DNA of 64,000 nucleotides from Gonatopus flavifemur (lineage: Eukaryota; Arthropoda; Insecta; Hymenoptera; Dryinidae): contig JAFFJZ010000011.1 of NCBI GenBank assembly GCA_018340375.1, positions 186,001 through 250,000 on the forward strand. The letters run 5' to 3'. The notes beneath the pieces are model-generated. The model was not told where the DNA came from. It worked only from the letters and a program-made list of their open reading frames with translations, and searched no databases. Made by a program: the position numbers and the translations under genes. Shown piece by piece: positions 54,851 through 63,614 of this stretch. Numbering within the stretch: the stretch's first letter is position 1; every line of letters starts with the position of its first letter.

Positions 54851-55235
54851 CACAGAGAAAAGCTTACATTAAAGATTACCATACACTGTAAAAAGAAAGT
54901 CTTAATTTCAGCTCATTTCATGGCTGAATCTATGATGCAAACAAATTAAGCCGAAAAAACAATCGCTGACACAATGGAAAAAGCATTGTCTGAAATTAAG
55001 ATGCAAACAGATTAAGACTTTCTTTTTACAGTGTACATTCATGGTCCTCTGGGATATACTTTATTATGAAGTTCAGAATAATATTTATTCCAAATCATAA
55101 CAGATATATTCTCATCTTCAAAACAGTATGGTGGAGGCTCGTTCACTTGTGGTTCACGACCACATAATCAAGTGTATCCCAGAAATACAATATGAATGTA
55201 ATGGTATCCAATATAAAAATCTAGTTGTCTGAAAT
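54851..55235. mobile_element. CACAGAGAAAAG element with nested MITE
   Basis: TA-CACAGAGAAAAGCTTACATT, then AAAGATTACCA, interrupted at 54884. Family words GGGATATACTTTATTATGA and GTGTATCCCAGAAATA follow. Right end worn; coordinate approximate. Confidence 0.55.
54884..55033. mobile_element. 150-bp MITE, CACTGTAAAAAGAAAGTC ends
   Basis: GACTTTCTTTTTACAGTG at right, TA on both sides. Arms share TTAATTTCAG and GATGCAAACANATTAAG. Confidence 0.85.
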
Positions 55236-55294
55236 ATAAATGAAACAGTTCATTCAGTGGAAATGAAAAGTTTAGTTGTGACAAATAAAATCTA

Positions 55295-55550
55295 CACTGT
55301 AAAAAATAATTGGAATTTTCTTGTGTTCATCAACCGGAAAATTCCAATCACTGATAAGGAAATCAATTTCCGGTACATTTATATGAAATTTCCCATGAAT
55401 TTATTTGAAAGTTCTAAACTTTATAGAATTTTTTTCAATATTTCACAGTAAATTTCCGCATAAGTTCGGAAAATTCCTAATGCATGTATGTGTTAATCAC
55501 TTCACATAAATATATGTATAGGAATTTTCCCATAGAAATTGTTTACAGTG
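55295..55550. mobile_element. 256-bp MITE, CACTGTAAAAAATAATTGG ends
   Basis: TA on both sides; GGAATTTTC units in both arms. It lies between TTTAGTTGTGACAAATAAAA and GACGCAACTAAATTTTTATT, which look like parts of a relative of 15958-16984 ending near 55631 (TTTTCTCAGTG). Confidence 0.8.
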
Positions 55551-55817
55551 TAGTTGACGCAACTAAATTTTTATTTAGAGTGACTAAATTTCATACCTGT
55601 TTGATTTTCAACCAGACCGTTTTCTCAGTGCTAGTTTCAAATACTTTTGATATCGATATTATCATTTTAATGGATTTTTTTAAGCTGGTAATAATTTTTC
55701 ATAATGAAAATCCATATTTGATGAATACAAATTATTATCTCGACAGAAAAACATGGCTGTAATGTTCCTGCATCATCTATTTTCCCGAAATCATATGTTT
55801 TAATTAACTCACTATAA

Positions 55818-56029
55818 CCCACACAGCACAGGCATGTCCCAAATGAACTCCCGTCATGTCAGTTCAGACAGAATTCATAATGGATTCTTGAGAATTCTTT
55901 AGGAATTCTCTTTGAATACCAGGGATTCATAGAGAATTCATTCTCAACTGTCATAACGGGGACTTCTAGAGAATCCCACGATCATAAAGGATTTTTTATG
56001 AACACATCAGGACCAGCGTACTGTGTGGG
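55818..56029. mobile_element. CCCACACAGCAC element, 212 bp
   Basis: CCCACACAGCACAGGCATG to GCGTACTGTGTGGG with AA outside both ends. The interior has GAATTCTTTAGGAATTC and other GAATTC words. Confidence 0.7.
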
Positions 56030-56299
56030 AAGCAAGGAATTGGTGAGAAAATTAATAAGAGGAATTTGTATGTCTATCCATTTGCATGGCAATTCAGTAA
56101 CAGCAGATTTTCACACCCGAAATATCAAACGTCCATGTATTCAAGATATTCAACTGATATTATGGTTTCATGATCTGAATTTTTCTCTATGACAATAATC
56201 TACTAGTTGTAGTACAAATTTGATTGGCAGTGGAAGTGGTAGGATTCTACCTGCTACAAGTGAAAATTTAATTGGGCTAATTTTTTTCACCACACTATA
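56030..56299. other. No gene seen
   Basis: Short AT-rich spacer. Confidence 0.3.
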
Positions 56300-56598
56300 C
56301 ACGGAAAGACCGGAGCTATTCATATTTAGAAAAATGACTGTCAATTTAGGGAAAACGAGGATCGTTGAAAAATATTCGTAGTGAGTCTACTGAAAGTTCG
56401 TAGTCGATGTATTAACAATTGATAGTTTCATTGGGATTTTTCACAGTGAAACTATCAATTGTGAATACATCGACTACGAATTTTCAGTAGACTCATTACG
56501 GATATTTTTCAGCGATCCTTTTTTTCCCTGAATTGACAGTCATTTTTCTAATCGCTGATAAATTCTTTCTAAATATTAAGAGACCCGTTCTTTCCGTG
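56300..56598. mobile_element. 299-bp family, complete
   Basis: TA-CACGGAAAGACCGGAG to CCGTTCTTTCCGTG-TA, 299 bp. Confidence 0.9.
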
Positions 56599-57196
56599 TA
56601 CGTAGCATCACATTTTTAGCAGTCTGAACAAATAATTTGCAGATGCAGCTTTTTGAGTAACTAAAACGGCTAAATTCAGGGAGTGATTTGTTAGCTGAGC
56701 TAGTGAAGAATTTACTGTTTCAGCAAAATTTACACACTGACATCGAATTTCGATAATATTGGACAAAAGGGGAGAATGAGATAATCACAAACACGAAGTG
56801 AAACCGGAAGTCGTCATTTCTTTACATTCCCACAATATTATAACTATCAGCTCCTACCTATTTTTATTAAGTTCAAAGTAAGAAAAAAGATTCGACCGTT
56901 AAGCTAAGAACTGGTAAAGTGTCTCGATGTATTTGATGTAACTTCGGTTTTTTGAACGAAGAAATAGATTTTTTGGAACTTTCATTTATATTATCCTCAA
57001 TACGTAGTTTGAACAGATCAAATTAACAAGGATTTAATTTTTTAATTGTTGATGTCAATTATAGCCCTTCGGTCTGTTTTATGTTATTCGTTGCAGTTAG
57101 TCGGGTGGGACAATGTTCGTAATTACCCCATGCCATTTGGGTATATGATGTGAAAGGGAGGTGTTGTAACTAAGGCTGATGGACTGAAGCCAGTTA
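56599..57196. other. No gene seen
   Basis: AT-rich; no frame or repeat to report. Confidence 0.35.
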
Positions 57197-57316
57197 CACT
57201 GTTAGAAAATTTTTGAAACTTATATACAATCTATACATAATTCAATAAAATTTTTATACAATTTATATAGAATTCTATATAAATTATATATAATTTCGAG
57301 AATTTTTCTAACAGTG
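57197..57316. mobile_element. 120-bp MITE, CACTGTTAGAAAAATT ends
   Basis: TA on both sides. The interior is ATATACAATTTATATAG-type palindromic AT sequence. Confidence 0.8.
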
Positions 57317-57318
57317 TA

Positions 57319-57978
57319 TGTCTGAATTTTTTGATTGATCATCAAATGTCTCACGATCTAGGAACCTGATTAAGTGGAAATTTCCAATGGTAGATGTGAT
57401 CGTTTGGCAGTTCCAATTTTATTCATTCAAGCTCCGAAACGATAAAGAATTGATGTAAATTGTGTTCGTGAGATATGAATACAGTAATTTATTTCAATGC
57501 TTATGATGTAATTATCCATGGATTTCTCTTCTTTTATCAATTCTCATCAATCTAGAAGTGTATTTCTTCATATTTTATTGTACACTCGTAAGCGATTTGA
57601 ACTTCAAAAATATCACAATGCATGGGATATGTTGAAAATAATCCATGTGTTGTCCATTTTCTATCAATGAAAATTCATTAAACATGATTGGAATCAGAAT
57701 CTGTACATAACTTCGGATTTTGATACACTATCTCCACTTTAAAAAAAAATCGGTGAGTTTACGGATAAAGAACTCGGAAGAATTGCTGAAGTCATGGGAA
57801 TTATACTAGAAAAATGTGGCGAATATTCTATCGAAAAATTGATATACGTACCAAAAAATTTGATAATTCTACCAAAAATTTGGCCATCTTCACCTATTGT
57901 GATCAGGGTAATTGCTTCCCAAATTTCTGGGTAAATTTTCGAAATGTTCCTTACATTGTACGAAATGATTCGATACCA
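57319..57978. other. No gene seen
   Basis: AT-rich; frames on both strands at 57739-57996 overlap each other and have no motif. Confidence 0.35.
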
Positions 57979-58140
57979 CATGGAGAGAAAAAATGAGCTT
58001 TAAGAGCATGAAATTTCACGTTTTGAAGGTTGTGTTTAGGTTGCTTTTGATCGCATAAGGCCATGTTCAGAAGGCTGGAATCACGCCATGGAAAGGCGTG
58101 AAGTACGTCATGCTTCTAGAGCTCATTTTTTCTCTCCGTG
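57979..58140. mobile_element. 162-bp MITE with CA duplication
   Basis: CATGGAGAGAAAAAATGAGC to GAGCTCATTTTTTCTCTCCGTG, CA on both sides. The interior includes ACGCCATGGAAAGGCGT. Confidence 0.75.
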
Positions 58141-58365
58141 CATGATATGTAAAAACTTTCAGAAATCATACCTCCACGGAGAAAAATAATACTGGGTACT
58201 ACCTTATTTACTAACCCTCGGACAGTCGCGCCTTCAAGGGGATACTAGCGGTTACTATCCGAGCACTTTGATTAGAAAAGAACCCGCTTGTACGATAGGA
58301 AGAAAGGTTCGATACTGTCCCTGGTATCTCCTTGAATGGTGCATGGATGACTCCGCGTATCTGCA

Positions 58366-59060
58366 GGTTAGATCGAAGCGACTCGGATCACTTTTTTTTC
58401 AATGAACAAAAATCATCAAAAGGAGAGCTCTTTCAGTGGTTCTGGGGATAGATCCTGATTGTATACATTTTCGACTCCAGATCGTGTGGAAAAAGAATAT
58501 TTAAATACACAGTTCTTTGTTTTATAATGAAATGAACATAAAATGGCGAATATCCGATTCGCCCCAAAATCGGGGGCGGAAAGAATCATTAATAAACATA
58601 GAACGTATTACACATTTTTGGAAACAAATTTACACTTTGAGACTCTTTGATGAAAAGAAAGACTTTGTTCCACATACATGTGGCAAATAAACAGTTCTGT
58701 GTGACTTTTCTTGCCAGCAAATTTTTCATAAGAGTATTCTTCGCATCCACTGCACTGAATCCGGTCTTCTTCGGTTGGATGTACGAATTTTTCAAAGCAA
58801 CAAACACTAGGACTAGTCTGTAGATGTGCTATTATTGTCTTCAATTTTCGCATGACTAGAAAAAATTCATGATTTACTATTTGGGAGAAAACGTTTATCT
58901 ACTCATGCCGAACGTAATAATATTGTCTGAACAATTCATTCGTCTAAATAAATACATCATGAACTATACATTTGAATTAGACTGGTATGATTTTCAACTT
59001 TTCCTGTCATTGAGAATTTCAAGAACCGCGATAGCATTTTTACATCGGCGATAAAATTCT
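58366..59060 (-). mobile_element. pogo-like element fragment, copy 2
   Basis: Alignable with 31501-32484: CTCGGATCACTTTTTTTTC, ATCCGATTCGCCCCAAAATC, CATGTGGCAAATAA, ACATCGGCGATAAAATTCT. A possible distant right end, TTGATCCAGTTCGCCTCGGC plus CCACCC-TA, is at 62429-62455; if so, the LINE and other repeats between are later insertions. Confidence 0.45.
58608..58853 (-). pseudogene. Degenerate zinc-finger (PHD-like) tail of a transposase
   Basis: The 81-codon frame reads CCFEKF...DRIQCSGCEEYSYEKFAG...LFICHMY. Spacing of Cys pairs and the FIC-x-x end recall the C-terminal zinc finger found in many pogo-like transposases of insects, with the expected His and last Cys replaced. No catalytic domain is next to it. 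Confidence 0.4.
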
Positions 59061-59426
59061 TCTCTATGCACACAATACTACAAACTGTATCATTGCCCAG
59101 GACTAAATGATGTGCGCTAGGGCCGTGTCATCTTCTTTCCCAGTAGGTGGTGAGATCATCTACGCAACTGACACGTTGAAAAAGTATAAGGTACACTGGG
59201 TACGGTTGTGACATTTTGAATTCAATCTCTTGTGAAAATTTTATTACTGCAATCAGATCAAAGCTAGATAGTGTTTCAAATGGCACATATATTTGTTTAA
59301 CAAATGTAGATGAATTTCTTCCGCGTAAATGTAATTGAAGTTCAGAACAGGCATAATTATGATGGCTGTTGAAATGTTACAACCGAGCGCAATCTCAGGA
59401 CGTTAGTAATAGGGGGTGTCCATATA
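59061..59426. other. No gene; one possible TIR
   Basis: ACTGGGTACGGTTGTGAC at 59197-59214 is inverted as GTTACAACCGTACCCAGT at 62187-62204, with further TGTTACAACCGAG at 59376. These may be the ends of one element that now contains everything between. Confidence 0.4.
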
Positions 59427-59737
59427 CCCAAGCGGCAACAGATTTTCAAAGTATATACGAAGTAGAAACGTTCGTAGAATGTACGAGTGAAATACGAAGA
59501 ACATATAATGAACGTTCATAGACTGTTCAAATGAGACTGTTTTAAATATACCTAGAACGTACATGGTACATTCGAAATGTACGATATTCATTCAATCAAC
59601 GTTCGATTGACGTACCATCGTATATTCGATTACATACGTTCGATGAATATGCATAGCACCTATGAAACTGTCTCATTGGAATGTGCATAGAACATATTTC
59701 GAATATTCGAAGAACGTTCATAGTATATTCTGGTGCT
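59427..59737 (-). mobile_element. 318-bp family, last bases missing
   Basis: TA-CCCAAGCGGCAACAG runs to ATATTCTGGTGCT and then meets the 3' end of LINE copy E directly; the final TTGGG part is gone. Confidence 0.85.
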
Positions 59738-59928
59738 CAGGAAGTAATCAGTCTTATGACTGGTTAAATGAAATCCTCCAACCCTGTCCATTATACGCCA
59801 ACCGCTTAATTTCTGCATATCTACGACAACCCTTATCTTGTATAATTTGTTTCACATAACTCAACCTAGGTCTACCTTTTCGAATTTTACCATTCATTTT
59901 TCCTTCCAATATTGTTTTTCATAAGCTA

Positions 59929-60159
59929 CACGGAAAAAAATGTTTCATAAGATTTACTAACGCGTTCAGTAAAATACAGCACTATTAGAATTTCTCGTAA
60001 TATTTATAAAAGTTCTAGTAAAATCTACGATGGTCGCAGTCAAAATTACTACCGCAGTAGTAGATTTGACTACAGTTCTAGTAAATATTAACAGAAATTT
60101 TAATAGTGCCGTATTTTACCGCCCTCGTTGGTAAATTCTATTAAACAGTTTTTTCCGTG
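59929..60159. mobile_element. 231-bp MITE in LINE E
   Basis: CACGGAAAAAAATGTTTCAT to CAGTTTTTTCCGTG, TA on both sides; LINE D reads AAACTATCATGCCTTAA here. Arms share AAAATACAGCACTATTA and TTTACTAG-type words. Confidence 0.95.
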
Positions 60160-60725
60160 TATCATGCCTTAATGCGTCCCCTATCTAATTACTTCTCCTT
60201 TTCACGATCTGTCTCAAAAGACTTCTCTTTTCATTCACCTTTTCAAGTATTTCTTCACTTTTTATTTTCTCTATCCACTGTACTCTAAGCATCCTTCTAT
60301 AACACCACATTTCAAAAGCTTCGAGTCTTCATTGGTCCGTTTTTCCAATTGTCCAAGTTTCGCAACCATATAATGCTGTGCTCCAAACGTAACTCTTCAA
60401 GAATTTCTTCCTTACTGCTAAGCTAATATTCTTCAAACATAGTAACTGTTTCTTTTGGCGAAAAGCCAGTTTTCCTTTGCTATTTTTGCTCTTATATCTC
60501 TTTCGCTTTTACTGTTTTCCGTAATTATGCTTCCCAGATATTTGAATTCTTTCACTTGCTGAATTGTCTCTGCATCTATTTCGATTTTCGTTCTTCTTGA
60601 TGTTTTCGCTGTTGTACAAGTCATGAATTTTGTTTTGTCCTCATTTATATTCATACAATAGTTTTCTAGTAATATTGTTTTCATAGTGTTGAGAATATTT
60701 TCCAACTCAGCACCGCTCGTAGCTA

Positions 60726-60997
60726 CTCTCTAAATCTGAAAGAGTGAAAAATCACGTGTTTCACTCCACTAAGTCTCAGAAGTGAGCCAGTTCGCTTCGA
60801 GTGGGATTTTCACTTGTTTCGAGTGAACCCCCACTCTTTTAGAGTGACAAATTGACTCTAGAATTTGAGTAGCTGTGAGTTTCTAGCCTCAAACTTTGGA
60901 ATATCACTCTAAAAGAGTGGAAATTTCACTCAAAATTTCGACAGGCTCACTTTTGGCTGGCTGAAGAGTGAAATTTCACTCTAAAAATTTTAGAGAG
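60726..60997. mobile_element. CTCTCTAAA element in LINE E, 272 bp
   Basis: CTCTCTAAATCTGAAAGAGTG to CACTCTAAAAATTTTAGAGAG with TA on both sides; LINE A reads CGTAGCTAATATAGC. The interior is full of CACTCT and AGAGTG words, e.g. CACTCTAAAAGAGTG. Confidence 0.95.
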
Positions 60998-61330
60998 TAA
61001 TATAGCTATGGCATCCACAAATCTCAACATGCTAACATTTCCACCTTGAATCTGTAATTTGAATTGCACTTGCTCCTTCACTTCGTTCATCGCTTCTTCT
61101 ATATACAAATTGAAAATCAATGGTGATAGTGAGCATCCTTGTCTCACCCCTCTCTTAATTTGCGCTTCTCCTTTTTGACCCTCTATTTCTATTATTGCCG
61201 TTTGATTCTTACATAATTCATATATTATTCTCCTATCCCTGAAATGAATTCCTACTTTTTTCAAAATCGTGAACATTTTTCCCCAATCAACATTATCGAA
61301 TGCTTTTTGTATATCTACAAAGCCTATATA

Positions 61331-61538
61331 CACGGAAAAAAATCAACTGTTAATTTTACCAGAATTCCGGTTACTATATGGGCAGCAAGGAATATCTGTG
61401 ACTTTTACTGGAATTTTTGTTAAATTTACCGGAGCCCTTGTTAAATTTGCCGGAGACTTGATTCATTTAACTAGAATTCCGGTTAAAATAGCAGTAATTC
61501 TTGCTGTCCATATATTAACCGGAGTATTTTTTTCAGTG
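61331..61538. mobile_element. 208-bp MITE in LINE E
   Basis: CACGGAAAAAAATCAACTG to GTATTTTTTTCAGTG, TA on both sides, same length as and nearly identical to 44717-44924, so a young pair. Confidence 0.95.
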
Positions 61539-62258
61539 TACCTATATTTCGTATATCTATAAAACCGAACTGATCTTCTGCTAATCTAATCTCTATTTTC
61601 TTCTCTATTTTATTCTCTATTCTCCTGTATATAATTCTTGGTAGTATTTCCGAGGCATGTGAAGTTAAACTAATCGTTCTGTAGCTCTCGCATTTGTCTG
61701 CTCCTTGTTTTTTCGGAATGGTGACAATTTTATTCTTCTGGAAATCTTTCGGTACTTCTTTTCTCCCGCACATATTTCTGATCAATTCAAACAGTGCGTC
61801 ACGAGTTCTTTCACTAGAGGCTTTGATAAGGTCCGCACTTATGCCATCTATTCTTGGCGCTTTATTATTCCTAAATACTTTTGAAGCCCTGTCGAATTTT
61901 GATCTCAAAATTGAATCTCCCAATTCTTCTCCATCGACATCTTCCTCCCTGTCCAAAAATCCTAGCATACACACTGATAGAAAGAAATGGAATATAGTTC
62001 AGCATTGAATACTTACTTTCAGCGGCAAAATTTCAAAAGTTCTTCCTGACGTTCTGAGCATATGTGATATGGCTGGAACAATTAACACACAAGTTTCTAC
62101 ATGCGAGAACGCCCCCTCGCCGGTCAGGTGATCTGAGCTTTCACAATCCCATCATCAGTTATTCGTAATGTTATAACCAACCCCCTGTTACAACCGTACC
62201 CAGTCTACCATAATTAGAAATGAAAATGATCGAAAACAGCTAATTTGCTTATTTTGAT

Positions 62259-62424
62259 CAGTGATGCCAGCATTTGGTCGGCCGACCAGTTCTACCTCCT
62301 GCATCACGCTCTATACAATGGAATTTCTTTTATCGGAGGTTCCATTGTGTATGTGAGGTTTCTATACAGATGGGTGTGATGGAGAAGGTAAAATTGGTCG
62401 GCCGATCGTATGCTGGCATCATTG
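62259..62424. mobile_element. hAT-like foldback MITE with perfect 8-bp duplication
   Basis: CAGTGATGCCAGCATTTGGT to ATGCTGGCATCATTG, 166 bp, flanked by ATTTTGAT on both sides (62251-62258 and 62425-62432). GGTCGGCCGACC type words in both arms. Confidence 0.9.
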
Positions 62425-62456
62425 ATTTTGATCCAGTTCGCCTCGGCCCACCCTAT

Positions 62457-63614
62457 GAAAGGAACCCGCACTAATTATATGGGAAAATGGCTTTCGGTTA
62501 AATTGGGTGAAACTTTGCTATAATACACGGAGAGAAATTTGTAGTTAAATTTACTATGTTATTATTGTTCCCGAGGAACAGACTGAACTATGACGGGTTC
62601 CCCCATAAAACATAGTAAATATGATCAGCATTCTATTGTTGTACCATAGTAAAAATATGCCCTTCATAGTAAAATCCGACAGAATTCAGTCTGTTCCTCG
62701 GAAACAATAATAACATAGTAAATTTAACTACAAATTTCTCTCCGTGTATAGTTCATGATGTTCTGAAAAAAAGGGTCAATAGGCACAGAGTCCAAAAATG
62801 AATATTTTCCGAGTTATGGGGTATCATAGATCAGAGAAGTGAACATATTAGAGCGCTGGTACAAGAATACAGTATATATATAGTATATGTATATATTGTG
62901 TCTATATTATACACATACTATATGTATACATATTATTGACTGATAATAAATAGAGAAGAGAGGAAGATAATATACATAATATAAACACCCCAATGCTATA
63001 ATCACTATATCACTTTTAGTTGAGTTTTCTTGAGTTCATTGTATAAAATATTATATCTATATACACACTAATGATTGTGTATGACGCAGGATTTGTATGA
63101 CAATTAACTACGGGTTTCCAGAATTCATATATGTAAAATAAAAAATATTATATGAGGATGATGATTATTATTATTATTACTATATTCTTATTCTTATTAT
63201 TGTATTGAATTGTATTGTTTTTGTACATATTGATTTATCAATATCGTAACATTCACCGTTATGTATATACACATATATACTTGATATAAATACATCAAAC
63301 TAATTATTTAATGAAGATGTACACATGTACGCATACACATGCACATGATAATGCACATGTACATACATGTCCACATGTGTATAAGTGTACATGAATATAA
63401 AAATATACATACACACCCACTATATTCCTGCACTAGAGTTTTCAATAACTTCAGTTTCCCAATCTCTGACACCCCATAACTCGAAAAATATTCATTTCTG
63501 GACTCTGTGCCTATGGACACTTTTTTTCAGGACATCATGAACTATATTATAGCAAAGTTTCACCCAATTTACCCGGAGGCCATTTTCCCATATAATTAGT
63601 GCGGGGTCCTTTCT
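62457..63614. mobile_element. Large palindromic element
   Basis: The left arm (GAAAGGAACCCGCACTAATT to GAGTTATGGGGT) is inverted at 63470-63614 (ACCCCATAACTC to AATTAGTGCGGGGTCC). The left arm holds a 221-bp MITE. The centre (62830-63465) is AT-rich simple sequence including (TA)n, (TTA)n and ACATGTACAT words; no gene. Confidence 0.85.
62526..62746. mobile_element. 221-bp MITE in one arm of the palindrome
   Basis: CACGGAGAGAAATTTGTAGT to ACTACAAATTTCTCTCCGTG, TA on both sides. The right arm reads CATGAACTATATTATAGCAA uninterrupted. Confidence 0.95.

Larger units (their letters stand above)
60433..61974 (-). pseudogene. Reverse transcriptase of LINE copy E, broken
   Basis: The part at 61974-61560 carries the N-terminal RT region (NNKAPRIDGISADLIK, VTIPKKQGADKCESYRTISL, RLAEDQFGF). 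The part at 61330-61005 carries VDIQKAFDNVDWGKMF, GVRQGCSLSPLIFNLYIEEA and the catalytic box changed to FVDAIAIL (YxDD lost). The part at 60725-60433 carries YCMNINEDKTKFM and EFKYLGSIITEN. Two MITEs separate the parts, and the catalytic Asp pair is no longer intact. Confidence 0.85.
59738..61975 (-). mobile_element. LINE copy E with three MITE insertions
   Basis: Longest coding remnant of the family. The 3' end AGTAATCAGTCTTATGACTGG has no GAT tail. Insertions at 59929, 60726 and 61331 each duplicate TA, judged against copies A, B and D. About 80 bases around 61545-61560 differ from copy A (deletion). The 5' end is cut near 61975. Confidence 0.85.
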
